Source: Nitrospirota bacterium (GTDB lineage Bacteria > Nitrospirota > Thermodesulfovibrionia > SZUA-242). Taken from it: a DNA stretch of 64,000 nucleotides. Position numbers and translations under genes: made by a program. The DNA lies in NCBI GenBank assembly GCA_016212095.1, contig JACRHH010000014.1, forward strand, positions 1 to 64,000, in the 5' to 3' direction. Positions 34,590 to 42,578 of the stretch are shown piece after piece; the first letter of the stretch is position 1, and every line of letters begins with the position of its first letter. The notes below the pieces were generated by a model. That model saw only the letters and a list, made by a program, of their open reading frames with translations, was not told the DNA's origin and searched no databases.

Positions 34590-36277
34590 TTCAGCATCAC
34601 CAGCACGTCTGCATCCGCGCCGTTTACAACCGGAGTCTGTTCCACGCTGCTCAGGCGCAAGGCCATGTATGGCACGTTGTCGCCAAGATACTTCCGCAGT
34701 TCGCCGATTGTCACCTTCCGGTCGCGGTCTGCGTCGGCATCGCCGCCGATGGCTTTCAGGAAAAAATACGTGAACATCGAATGCCGTTTATCGGGATACC
34801 ACGACGAAACCTGATCCACCGCCGCGCTGGTTATCACCGAGGCGTTGGCCGGGCCGTTGTATTCCTTCCTCACCTTCACCAGAGCCGGGCTTACTCCGCT
34901 CATAATCAGCCGCCCGTTTGAGTTGCCGGAAAAGCATGAATCGAGCACAACGGTTATCTTTTTGGCGGGCAGCTTGCCCAGATTGTCGTAGAACATCTGA
35001 AGCGGATAGCCGCCGGTCTCTATGGCGGAGGGGTTCGCGTCGGACGGCACGAAATACGCCTCCTGCGTGTTCAAGTCTGGCGCGCCGTGGCCCACGTAGT
35101 AGACAAACACGTTCGAAACATTCGCCTTCACAAACCGCGCAAGTTTTCCCCTTGCCGTGGAAGTTCCTAATATTTCGTTGAATTTTCCAAGCGTTGCGTC
35201 TTTTTCAAAGATAACGTTCTCCCTGGCAAATCCCATTGAAAGAAGATATTCGCGAATTATCGCTGCGTCGCGGTCGGCAAACTCCACCGGCGGAACGCCC
35301 GGCGCGGAATAGTTTTTGTTGCCGATAATCACCGCAACGTCGTCTTTCCCGAAGGTTTTGCCAACCGGAATGTTCACGTCAACGTCAACGCTCAGGCCGG
35401 TTGCAGCTTCAATTTCGGCCTTCGGGCTGGAAGATTCGCCCTTGACCACTATCTCCTGCGAACTGCGCTGCGGCGCGTTCATCACTATATTCGGCTCATA
35501 CGACGAGTTATACTTGTCGCGCGCCTCGTTTATCCGCAGCGTGACCGGTATTTTCTCGCCGTTTTTGATGCGCTTGTTCGTGTAGAACATGAACTTCACG
35601 TCGCGAAACGCGCCCGGCGGCAACGCGCCAAGCTCAAAATGCGTCACGCTTTCGCCGCCCATAAAAACATTCGCCCCCGGCAAAACGTCAACCGTCACGC
35701 CGCGCGCGCCGCCATGGCCCGCGTTCTGAACCCGCGCCGTAACCTCCACGGTTTCCTGCGGCTCCACGCGCGAATTGCCGCTCTGGTCGTCTATGCCGAA
35801 GTCTGCCACAACCAGCTTCGGCGGCTCGAACGCCCGCGTGGAAAACGCGATGTTCACCGCGTCCGGCTCAAACCCGTTGGCCTCCTTCACCTCCACGTTC
35901 AGTTTCACGTCGGCTGTCGGGGTTTCCTCAGACGCAATCAGCGCGATTTTCTTCACGACCGACTTGCCGGCGGCAATCGTGCCGATTGCGGTTTCGGCGT
36001 CGAACGCAAGGCCGCGCGGCTTTTTAACGGCGTCGATCACCGCCTTCACGTCAAAAGCGTCGCCCTTGCCGCTGTTTTTCACCGTTACGGCAAGCCCGGC
36101 AGTCTCGCCGGCGTCGAGGATGTTGTTGCCGGAAGGCTCGGAAAAGGTGACGAAAAATGAAATATCGGGCGGCGAGGGAGAGATGGACGGCTTGAACGAG
36201 CCGCGTCCGGCGTGGGCGGATGAGGAGATGAAGACGATTGCGGCAAGGCAAGTTATTGCAAGAATGCGGTTTTTCAT
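34586..36277 (-). CDS. secreted caspase-fold protein (peptidase C14 family)
   Basis: 563 residues with a signal peptide (cut near AHAG, residue 23). Two CARDB-like beta domains (about 40-150 and 155-265) precede a caspase domain (about 310-510) with the catalytic pair His397 (YYVGHGAP) and Cys448 (VLDSCFSG). DADADRDRKVTIGEL at 513-527 is EF-hand-like, so calcium may activate it, as in metacaspases. It would cut after basic residues in the periplasm or outside the cell. It is coupled to the LPP20/DUF4384 lipoprotein. The catalytic dyad is intact. Confidence 0.88.
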   Translation of the reverse strand: MKNRILAITCLAAIVFISSSAHAGRGSFKPSISPSPPDISFFVTFSEPSGNNILDAGETAGLAVTVKNSGKGDAFDVKAVIDAVKKPRGLAFDAETAIGTIAAGKSVVKKIALIASEETPTADVKLNVEVKEANGFEPDAVNIAFSTRAFEPPKLVVADFGIDDQSGNSRVEPQETVEVTARVQNAGHGGARGVTVDVLPGANVFMGGESVTHFELGALPPGAFRDVKFMFYTNKRIKNGEKIPVTLRINEARDKYNSSYEPNIVMNAPQRSSQEIVVKGESSSPKAEIEAATGLSVDVDVNIPVGKTFGKDDVAVIIGNKNYSAPGVPPVEFADRDAAIIREYLLSMGFARENVIFEKDATLGKFNEILGTSTARGKLARFVKANVSNVFVYYVGHGAPDLNTQEAYFVPSDANPSAIETGGYPLQMFYDNLGKLPAKKITVVLDSCFSGNSNGRLIMSGVSPALVKVRKEYNGPANASVITSAAVDQVSSWYPDKRHSMFTYFFLKAIGGDADADRDRKVTIGELRKYLGDNVPYMALRLSSVEQTPVVNGADADVLVMLK

Positions 36278-36286
36278 GTAATCCCC

Positions 36287-36766
36287 CTATTGTAAATTGC
36301 GGCGGACAGGGGCTTCGCCCCTTTCGACTCCCCCCGGGCCTTCGGCTTCCGTATGACAATAAACTCCCCCCGGCTTCGCCTCCCCCCTCATTGAGGGGGG
36401 TTGGGGGGAGTTTATGGCTTCAACAGCATTTGCCAATGCCAGATAAACGCTATCAATATTATGCAGAACATCGTCGTTCGTAAAGCGGATGATCGTCAGG
36501 CCATATCCTTCAAGTATTGCTGTTCGGTCGGCATCATATTCCGCACGTTCCGCATGGCTTTCACCGTCTATTTCCACCACCAGCCGTAATGCCGGGCAGT
36601 AGAAATCCACAATGTAATTATCAATCGGTCTTTGTCGCAGCCAGCGAATGTCTCCACACCGTTTATTGGTCAGCACCGTGTACCAGAGGGCTCTCTCCGC
36701 AGGTGTCATGTTGTTGCGAAGCTCTTTCGCCCGTTCGGTTAAGGCATTGTTGTATGGCAAACGCAA
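36287..36766 (-). CDS. DUF559 (Vsr-like) endonuclease-domain protein with repeat-derived tail
   Basis: 159 residues. Residues 1-110 are the DUF559 fold, related to Vsr/restriction endonucleases: TPAERALWYTVLTNKRCG, then FYCPALRLVVEIDGESH (acidic active-site Asp/Glu) and IIRFTNDDVL. The last 45 residues are translated from a palindromic C/G-tract repeat (PQPPSMRGEAKPGG), so the tail is not a real domain. A second repeat copy lies just upstream of the gene. The gene splits the DUF1566-caspase pair and looks like an insertion. The function is unknown; see findings. Confidence 0.85.
   Translation of the reverse strand: MRLPYNNALTERAKELRNNMTPAERALWYTVLTNKRCGDIRWLRQRPIDNYIVDFYCPALRLVVEIDGESHAERAEYDADRTAILEGYGLTIIRFTNDDVLHNIDSVYLALANAVEAINSPQPPSMRGEAKPGGVYCHTEAEGPGGVERGEAPVRRNLQ
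36326..36346. repeat. partial palindromic repeat, third copy
   Basis: ACTCCCCCCGGGCCTTCGG matches the first 20 bases of the copy at 36813 with one change. It lies inside the DUF559 reading frame and next to another small hairpin (AGGGGC / GCCCCT at 36308-36322). Confidence 0.6.
36361..36413. repeat. palindromic C/G-tract repeat, copy A
   Basis: 53 bases with ends AAACTCCCCCC and GGGGGGAGTTT, an inner hairpin GGCTTCGCC, and a second inner pair CCCCCC-TCATTGA-GGGGGG. It is inside the 3' end of the DUF559 gene and is translated there. Confidence 0.85.
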
Positions 36767-36812
36767 ATTAAAACTCCTTAACTCTCAATGGCTTCGGCCA
36801 GCCCATAAAGCC

Positions 36813-36867
36813 AAACTCCCCCCGGCCTTCGGCCACCCCCCTCACTGAGGGGGGCAAGGGGGGAGTT
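36813..36867. repeat. palindromic C/G-tract repeat, copy B
   Basis: 55 bases, same plan and orientation as copy A: AAACTCCCCCC, hairpin GGCCTTCGGCC, CCCCCC-TCACTGA-GGGGGG, end GGGGGGAGTT. Differences inside the hairpins are compensatory (GGC/GCC became GGCC/GGCC). It lies between the DUF559 start and the DUF1566 stop, touching that stop, and may serve as its terminator. Confidence 0.85.
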
Positions 36868-37573
36868 ACTGCCCGCCGCAAACACACCGGACGTAGTCGT
36901 TAAAGAGCTTACCGTAGTAGTGAACGTTGCCATTGCCGAAATCCACATACCACGCGGCCAACGAAAAGAAAAGCTGTGTGTAGGACGTGGACGACCAGTA
37001 GGACGAGGACTTTGTATCCGGAAAATACTCGCTGTCGATTGTTAGCGTAACACCTTCTTTTATCAGGCTTTTCAGCTCATCTATCTCCGGCAGCCGCCAG
37101 TCTGAACGCCCGGCCAGCACCAATTTATTGCAATACGATTTGGCGTCTTCCCAGTTCCGTTCTTTTCCATCATCCCTCTGCTGCCACATAAGCTTGGTCT
37201 GCTTATCCGTCACAGTCCCGTCGCCGTGGTCGATATACCTTTCCGATTCACGCGAGTTTTTAACCGCCACCTCCCACTCAAACTCCTCCCGCAGCCCGCG
37301 CGGGAAATCTTGAAGCACGTTCCACCAGATTTTCTTGCCGCTTCCGGCTGCAACCTTGCCGAAATCGCCTTCGAGGTGCAGCTTGTCCGTTGTCAGCGTC
37401 TCGCCCTTGAAAAATATTGTTATAGCCACATCGCCTTCACCATCTCCCGCCAGATCGTATTCAAACAATATCCGGTTGCCAACTTGCGACGGGCGTGCGT
37501 TCTTCACCTCTGCGGCGTGTGCCGCTGATGCGAAGACGAAAAGGAACAGAATGAATAAAAGAAAACGGCGCAT
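36866..37573 (-). CDS. DUF1566 (Lcl C-terminal) domain protein, exported
   Basis: 235 residues with a signal peptide (FLLFILFLFVFASAAHAAEV; cut after AHA). Residues 25-115 form a beta-rich domain; the C-terminal half is DUF1566: YIDHGDGTVTDKQTKLMWQQ, WEDAKSYCNKLVLAGRSDWR, LPEIDELKSLI, SSSYWSSTSY. This fold belongs to the C-type-lectin/FGE-like surface modules. The ATG at 37573 has AGGGGG upstream. It is probably secreted and was perhaps once joined to the caspase operon, now separated by the DUF559 gene and repeats. Confidence 0.85.
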   Translation of the reverse strand: MRRFLLFILFLFVFASAAHAAEVKNARPSQVGNRILFEYDLAGDGEGDVAITIFFKGETLTTDKLHLEGDFGKVAAGSGKKIWWNVLQDFPRGLREEFEWEVAVKNSRESERYIDHGDGTVTDKQTKLMWQQRDDGKERNWEDAKSYCNKLVLAGRSDWRLPEIDELKSLIKEGVTLTIDSEYFPDTKSSSYWSSTSYTQLFFSLAAWYVDFGNGNVHYYGKLFNDYVRCVCGGQ

Positions 37574-37607
37574 GAAATTCCCCCTTGGCACGGATTACTT
37601 CCTGTTT

Positions 37608-37844
37608 TCAACAGCTTTCAGCGTAATCGAAAACAGGAACCTCGATAATTTTCACAGGCTTGAACTCGTTCCCGGCAAACCGGAGCAATTCGTCAGCGAC
37701 ATCGGGCGCATACGTCTGTTCGCCGCATTGCTCGCATACATCAGCCGGAACGTGCTCCACCAGAAGACGCTTGCCGTCATCTTCGTAACTGAACGTTACC
37801 AGTTTCGTCTCAACCCTGCCACCGCAGAAAACGCACTTATTCAC
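37608..37844 (-). CDS. YgiT-type zinc-finger protein (MqsA-like antitoxin)
   Basis: 78 residues. Two zinc-binding pairs CVFCGG (4-9) and CEQCGEQTY, as in the MqsA N-terminal domain; the helix-turn-helix half of true MqsA is missing. The short C-terminal part (NEFKPVKIIEVPVFDY) is usual in the YgiT-type group that pairs with DUF4258 proteins. It follows the shortened DUF4258 gene by three bases, antitoxin second, as expected. Confidence 0.8.
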   Translation of the reverse strand: MNKCVFCGGRVETKLVTFSYEDDGKRLLVEHVPADVCEQCGEQTYAPDVADELLRFAGNEFKPVKIIEVPVFDYAESC

Positions 37845-37847
37845 GAA

Positions 37848-37973
37848 TCACCTCCTGATTCGACAGTCGATCCATTCGTCCGGATCGGGCTCATACGCAG
37901 TTATCACCACGATTACCGCATGATCGGACAAGCGGTATTCCCCATTCCTTATACTATCCCTGATGGCATCCAT
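37848..37973 (-). pseudogene. DUF4258 toxin with internal deletion
   Basis: 41 codons. The first 20 residues (DAIRDSIRNGEYRLSDHAV) match the start of DUF4258 toxins, and the last 20 (VVITAYEPDPDEWIDCRIRR) match their end; the middle, roughly 40-50 residues in normal members, is absent. The join is in frame. The zinc-finger partner next to it is intact. A functional nuclease is unlikely. The start at 37973 is the ATG that begins the family match. Confidence 0.7.
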
Positions 37974-37983
37974 CTGCCCCCCG

Positions 37984-38751
37984 TCACATCCCGGTCGGAT
38001 GCTCCACGAAAACCGTTTCGATGCCGAAGTGCTCAAAGATGCGTCTGCCGACTGCGCGGACGCCGAAGGTTTCAGTGGCGTAATGCCCCGCAAACACGAT
38101 GTTTTTGCGGAATTCCTCGGCCTGGAGATATGCGACGTGGGACGGTTCGCCGGTAACGAATGTGTCTATGTCGCTTCGCTCTACATCGCCGAAGCAGCTT
38201 GCGCCGCCGCCGGAAACAGCCGCGATGTTCTTCACCTCGCCGCCAAAGCTCACAACCGAGACATCGCCGCCGCCCGAAACGGATTTAACCCGCGCCGCGA
38301 AATCGGCAACAGCCATCGCGGACGGCAAAACTCCGCGAAATCCGATCTTCCTGCCGTGGTACGAGCCAAACGGCTCGCTGATTTCCGCGCCGAGCGCCTT
38401 CAATATTTCGGCGTTGTTGCCAAGCTCCGGGTGGGCGTCGAGCGGAAGGTGGCAGGCGTAGAGCGAAATGTCGTTTCGGGCAAGAAGCGCAATCTTTTCC
38501 TTCATCGCGCCGGTGATCGATTTCAGCCCGCCCCAGATCAGGCCGTGATGCACGAAAAGCATGTCGGCCCCAAGTTCCGCAGCCTTTTCAATGGAGTAGC
38601 GGCAGGCGTCAACCGCAATCGCGATTTTTCTTACGCTCGCCCGCCCCTCGAACTGAAGCCCGTTGGCGCTGGAATCGTCGGCAAAATCCCGCAAGGCAAG
38701 GGTTTCATCCAGCCAGCCGACCATGCGTTGAAGCGGCTCGCAGTCAGGCAT
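37984..38751 (-). CDS. Nif3-like dinuclear metal centre protein (DUF34)
   Basis: 255 residues. NGLQFEGRASVRKIAIAVDA, MLFVHHGLIWGG (metal-binding His pair), YACHLPLDAHPELGNNAEI, and the C-terminal FAGHYATETFGV with further metal ligands. The family forms a hexameric ring with two metals per subunit; a GTP cyclohydrolase-like activity has been proposed, but the role is open. It sits two bases from DedA on the same strand. The short form lacks the middle PII-like insert. Confidence 0.9.
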   Translation of the reverse strand: MPDCEPLQRMVGWLDETLALRDFADDSSANGLQFEGRASVRKIAIAVDACRYSIEKAAELGADMLFVHHGLIWGGLKSITGAMKEKIALLARNDISLYACHLPLDAHPELGNNAEILKALGAEISEPFGSYHGRKIGFRGVLPSAMAVADFAARVKSVSGGGDVSVVSFGGEVKNIAAVSGGGASCFGDVERSDIDTFVTGEPSHVAYLQAEEFRKNIVFAGHYATETFGVRAVGRRIFEHFGIETVFVEHPTGM

Positions 38752-38753
38752 TT

Positions 38754-39401
38754 TCAGCCAGCCTCATCCGGAACTGCCGCCGCCACGGCGTTTCTGCTTC
38801 GCCGCTTCTGAATAAACACGTAAGCTGCGATAATCAGAGCGGAAAACAGAACAATCGCAATTCCCGCCTCATGCAGGTAACTCTTTAAAAGAACCTCGTT
38901 TTCGCCGATCCAGTAGCCTATAAGCGTAAGCACGCTCACCCATATTCCGGCTCCGGCCAGCGTGTAGAGCGAAAACCGAAGGTGGTTCATCCCGGCAAGC
39001 CCGGCGGGAATGGAAATGAGATGCCTGACAACCGGAAGCAATCGGCCTATGAACGTGGCAATTTCGCCGTGGCGCAGGAAAAACGATTCGACACGCGCGA
39101 ATTTTTCCTCTGTTATCAATACATATTTGCCGTATTTAAGAATGAGCGGGCGCCCCAGATAAAACGAAGCGAAGTAGTTTGCGTATGCGCCCACAAGGCT
39201 TCCGACCGTTCCCCAGAATATTGCGATGAAGGCGTTCATCTGGCCCTTGTACGCCAGATAACCGGCGGGCGGCATCACAAGCTCGCTTGGAACAGGAATG
39301 ACAGAGCTTTCCATAGCCATGAGCAGGAAAATGCCGGGATATCCCATCGATCCGATGGTATGCACCAGCCACTCCATCAATTGGTGAATATATTCGCTCA
39401 T
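38754..39401 (-). CDS. DedA family membrane protein
   Basis: 215 residues, about five membrane segments. LLMAMESSVIPVPSELVMPPAG, WGTVGSLVGAYANYFASFYLG (conserved Gly and Tyr) and FIGRLLPVVRHLISIPAGLAGM are the DedA/SNARE-associated motifs. DedA proteins act as lipid scramblases, including undecaprenyl phosphate recycling, and influence membrane potential. The C-terminus ends in a basic tail. The gene lies between glgP and the Nif3-like gene on one leftward transcript. Confidence 0.92.
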   Translation of the reverse strand: MSEYIHQLMEWLVHTIGSMGYPGIFLLMAMESSVIPVPSELVMPPAGYLAYKGQMNAFIAIFWGTVGSLVGAYANYFASFYLGRPLILKYGKYVLITEEKFARVESFFLRHGEIATFIGRLLPVVRHLISIPAGLAGMNHLRFSLYTLAGAGIWVSVLTLIGYWIGENEVLLKSYLHEAGIAIVLFSALIIAAYVFIQKRRSRNAVAAAVPDEAG

Positions 39402-39407
39402 TAAAAC

Positions 39408-41123
39408 CTATCTGATGTATGCGTCAGTGACATAGCGCCGCATCATCCTGTGCGTGTTGAAATAGTATGCGTTTTTCCCGATTGCGTTCTGCATCATCCT
39501 GATCCAGACCGGGCGGTTATTATAGTAGAGCGGTATGATTTTTTCATCCAGCTTGGTGTAAAGATCGTCGGCGTCGCGGCTGTCCATGTTCTCGGAAAGC
39601 GTGGTTTCAACCGGCTCAGGCCCGATGGCCCAGCCGGTGAAATCCTCGATATGCCCTTCAATCCACCAGCCGTCCAGCACGCTGAAGTTCATCACGCCGT
39701 TGTGCGCCGCCTTCATGCCCGAAGTTCCCGACGCCTCGCGCGGGCGAAGCGGCGTGTTCAGCCATATGTCCACGCCCGATACAAGCTTCAGCGCAAGTTC
39801 CATGTCGTAGCCCTGCAAATATACCAGCTTGATGTCTCCGGCAAGCCGCCGCGAGTAGTCCACGACGCGCGCTATAAGCTGCTTGCCCTGCTCGTCTCGC
39901 GGATGCGCCTTGCCGGCGTAGATAATCTGAAGCCTGCCGCTTCCGATCTTCCGCAGACGCTCGAACTCGGAGAACAGCAGATCGGCGCGTTTGTATGCCG
40001 TGGCGCGGCGAGCAAATCCGATGGTGAGAACATCCGGCGACATATCCACGCCGGTTGTGTCACGCACAAGCGACAGCAGCTTTGCCTTGGCGGACTGGTG
40101 CGCCGCCCATATCTTTTCATCGGGGATGCGCCCAACACGCACGAAAAGCTCCGGCTCGTTGGCCCAGCCCGGAAGATACTCGTCGTAGAGCGCCTTGAAC
40201 TCGTCGCATGTCCAGGTGAAGGAATGGACGCCGTTTGTAATCGAGGTAATTTCATAGCCCGGAAACATGTTTTGGGACACCTCGCCATGCTTTTTGGCCA
40301 CGCCGTTTATGAAATTGCTCAGGTTCAGGCCAAGCAGCGTCATGTTCAGGCAGTCCTCGCCCGCAAGCCGTTTCAGCACCGAAAGCGGGATTTCCTCTTT
40401 CATCACCTGCTCCACGATGTCGTATGAAAACTTGTCGTGCCCGGCCTCGACAGGCGTGTGCGTGGTGAAGACGCAGAGTTCGCGCACGGCGTCGGTGTTC
40501 CAGACAAGCCGCTCGTCCCAAACGTCCTCGATGTCGCGCCGGAAACGCCGCAGAAGCTCGATGGTCAGCAGGCTTGCATGGCCCTCGTTCATGTGATACT
40601 TGCGGATTCCGAAGTATCCGAGCGCATCCAGCATCCGCACGCCGCCGATTCCAAGCACAAGTTCCTGCTTCAGACGGTAGGTGTTATCTCCGCCATAAAG
40701 CTGATCGGTGATGGAACGATCAGTGTCGGAGTTTTCGGGCAGGTTTGTGTCGAGCAGAAACACCGGCACGACACCGCCGGTCACACTTTTCACATCGTAA
40801 CGCCACGACTGGACATGAACCATGCGGCCCTCGATGGAAACCTGAATCTTGCGCGGTATCAGACGCATGTGATCTTCGGGCCGCCATTCAACCGGATGCT
40901 CTATCTGGCGGCCTTCGGAGTTGATCTCCTGCCTGAAATATCCGTTCCGGCACATCAGCGTGACCGCGACCATCGGCAACTGAAGATCGGCTGCCGACCG
41001 AATCGTATCGCCCGCCAGCACGCCAAGGCCGCCGCTGTATGTGGGAACGTCGTTTGCCAGCCCGATTTCCATCGAGAAATACGCTATCTTCGGTTCCGCG
41101 GTAAATGCTTTTCTTATTTCCAT
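39408..41123 (-). CDS. glgP: alpha-glucan (glycogen/maltodextrin) phosphorylase
   Basis: 571 residues, the short bacterial/archaeal type. Releases glucose 1-phosphate from alpha-1,4-glucans. FSMEIGLANDVPTYSGGLGVLAGD is the start block (SMEIGLANDVPTYSGGLG), MNEGHASLL and FTTHTPVEAGHD are active-site regions, and RPREASGTSGMKAAHNG holds the PLP lysine near residue 472. It shows the cell stores or uses glucans. An AAAGGA site precedes the ATG. Neighbours are amrB upstream (13-base gap) and DedA downstream. Confidence 0.95.
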   Translation of the reverse strand: MEIRKAFTAEPKIAYFSMEIGLANDVPTYSGGLGVLAGDTIRSAADLQLPMVAVTLMCRNGYFRQEINSEGRQIEHPVEWRPEDHMRLIPRKIQVSIEGRMVHVQSWRYDVKSVTGGVVPVFLLDTNLPENSDTDRSITDQLYGGDNTYRLKQELVLGIGGVRMLDALGYFGIRKYHMNEGHASLLTIELLRRFRRDIEDVWDERLVWNTDAVRELCVFTTHTPVEAGHDKFSYDIVEQVMKEEIPLSVLKRLAGEDCLNMTLLGLNLSNFINGVAKKHGEVSQNMFPGYEITSITNGVHSFTWTCDEFKALYDEYLPGWANEPELFVRVGRIPDEKIWAAHQSAKAKLLSLVRDTTGVDMSPDVLTIGFARRATAYKRADLLFSEFERLRKIGSGRLQIIYAGKAHPRDEQGKQLIARVVDYSRRLAGDIKLVYLQGYDMELALKLVSGVDIWLNTPLRPREASGTSGMKAAHNGVMNFSVLDGWWIEGHIEDFTGWAIGPEPVETTLSENMDSRDADDLYTKLDEKIIPLYYNNRPVWIRMMQNAIGKNAYYFNTHRMMRRYVTDAYIR

Positions 41124-41136
41124 TTATTATTTCCTT

Positions 41137-41961
41137 TCACATTGCCGGGAGTATCACAATCCCGGCGTAGCCAACCACCCTGTCGAAATCGCCGCTCACC
41201 TCGCCCGATGTGCGGTAATCTACCAGTTCGGCCTTTGCCGCGCCAAGCAGTTGCGCCGCAAACAGCATCGCGGTGGCAGGGCCGAAGCCGCACATCGAAA
41301 TCCGCATCCGCCGCACAACGGCGTGCAGTCCTTCGGGCGAAATCGCAAGCGTCTGATCTATCGCCAGCCTGTCCAGCCTCCGGGCCTCGGCGTCCGGTAC
41401 GTAGTGGCTCATGTCGGAGCTTGCCACAATAACGACCGGATAACCGGCCTCCGGCACAGCCCGCGCAATTCCCTCGCCCAAACTGCGGCAAGTCTCAAGC
41501 GATGTGTCGGATATTACTATCGGCACGATGCGGGCGTCGCTTGACACCCTTGCGATAAACGGAAGCTGAACCTCAAGCGAGTGTTCCAGCAGATGCGCCT
41601 GCTCGTCTTCCTCCAGCGGCTCGACATATTCCAGCAGTTTTCGGGCAAGCGCGTGGTCGATTTCGAAGCTTGCGCCAGGGATTTCCCAACGCCCGAACGA
41701 CATTACGGAAAGCGGCGCGCCAAGCCCGGTATGGTTCGGGCCAATGATTATGTAGGTTTTTGGCGGCTCGATGCAGCTGTAGACCGCGCCTGCAACCGCC
41801 CCTGAATACATCAAACCGGCGTGCGGCGAGATAACGCCGACTGCCCGCCTGCGCGGCAGGTCGCTTCGCATGAAGCGGCCAACCTGAGCGTCGAGCCGGG
41901 ATTTCGTGCCCTCGTAGAACTGCCCGGCAACCACCGGCCTGCGAATGATTTCAGCGCTCAT
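41137..41961 (-). CDS. amrB: AmmeMemoRadiSam system protein B (MEMO family)
   Basis: 274 residues. MEMO fold related to LigB dioxygenases: SPHAGLMYSGAVAG, GPNHTGLGAPLSV, LEHSLEVQLPF, SSDMSHYVPD and CGFGPATAML are the conserved metal and pocket blocks. In most prokaryotes it occurs with a radical SAM protein and an AMMECR1 protein; neither is here. The biochemical role is not known. GGAGGAGG precedes the ATG. It begins the leftward housekeeping series just beyond the accessory island. Confidence 0.93.
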   Translation of the reverse strand: MSAEIIRRPVVAGQFYEGTKSRLDAQVGRFMRSDLPRRRAVGVISPHAGLMYSGAVAGAVYSCIEPPKTYIIIGPNHTGLGAPLSVMSFGRWEIPGASFEIDHALARKLLEYVEPLEEDEQAHLLEHSLEVQLPFIARVSSDARIVPIVISDTSLETCRSLGEGIARAVPEAGYPVVIVASSDMSHYVPDAEARRLDRLAIDQTLAISPEGLHAVVRRMRISMCGFGPATAMLFAAQLLGAAKAELVDYRTSGEVSGDFDRVVGYAGIVILPAM

Positions 41962-42036
41962 GTGGAACCTCCTCCGGCGGAAATGATTGTGAAGCGGACG
42001 TCAAGCACTCAGTATAGCCCCAAAGGATGTCTGGTT

Positions 42037-42168
42037 CTACGAGGATGGAAAGAGGGCGGAGTCGGGCGATGTTAGTGCGAAGCCTGGATGCCATATCCTC
42101 CGCGACATTTTCATTACTCCCAAAGGGTTTGAACATGAGGATACGCAAGTATCGAAAAGAACCCTCAC
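42037..42168 (-). pseudogene. remnant of a VapC-type toxin
   Basis: A GTG at 42168 overlaps the Phd stop (GTGA), exactly where a toxin start belongs. It reads RVLFDTCVSSCS, the typical start of a PIN toxin with its first Asp, then loses the family pattern and stops after 43 codons. An overlapping frame stays open to 41951 but has no recognisable domain. A broken toxin behind an intact antitoxin is the simplest reading. Confidence 0.55.
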
Positions 42169-42407
42169 AAGTCTTGGCTGTGAAGCATGTTCCAGTCATC
42201 AGTCGAAATCATCGGCTCCGTAAGGTCGCAACGCTCAACAACGCTGCCCTTCCCCAATCCGAGAACCGTCCGGTTTATTTTCGTTTTTTGAACAGGAATT
42301 ATCAGCGCCATCGGAATGTTTCGCTTGCAGACCTCAACAACCTCGCCTTTTTCAGCAAGGGAAAGATAGTAGCTGATGTGATTTTTTAAATCCGCGACAT
42401 TCGTTCT
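42165..42407 (-). CDS. Phd/YefM-type antitoxin
   Basis: 80 residues from the ATG at 42407. MRTNVADLKNHISYYLSLAEKG, VVEVCKRNIPMALIIPV and the C-terminal LTEPMISTDDWNML are typical of Phd-like antitoxins paired with PIN toxins. It stays intact although the toxin behind it is degraded (42037-42168). Its promoter lies in the repeated cassette at 42386-42516, of which a second long copy stands at 43620-43754. Confidence 0.85.
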   Translation of the reverse strand, partial: RTNVADLKNHISYYLSLAEKGEVVEVCKRNIPMALIIPVQKTKINRTVLGLGKGSVVERCDLTEPMISTDDWNMLHSQDL

Positions 42408-42516
42408 CATGGAATCAGTGTGGGCCATCAACATGGCCATGTCAATGGACAGCACCGGCAAAATATATCCCGCTCCCGCTGTCAGGCTCCTGTCAGCACG
42501 CTTTGCTATGCTCGAA
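42386..42516. repeat. antitoxin promoter cassette, copy 1
   Basis: About 130 bases covering the Phd start, its upstream region and the conserved block TGTCAGCACGCTTTGCTATG. Leftward it contains two CTGACAG units and a TATATT box before the ATG, so it is the promoter/operator of the antitoxin. A long copy is at 43620-43754 and a 29-base identical piece at 43196-43224. Confidence 0.75.
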
Positions 42517-42578
42517 TCGTGACTGAATCCGCAGTAAAAAGGAGGAAACAGAAATTAATCGGGATCAAGCAGAAGACG

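Noticed and set aside
41951-42199. 82-codon open frame overlapping the Phd 3' end
   Set aside because: No recognisable domain and no ribosome site; the VapC-like start is in a different frame, so this is at best a decay product.
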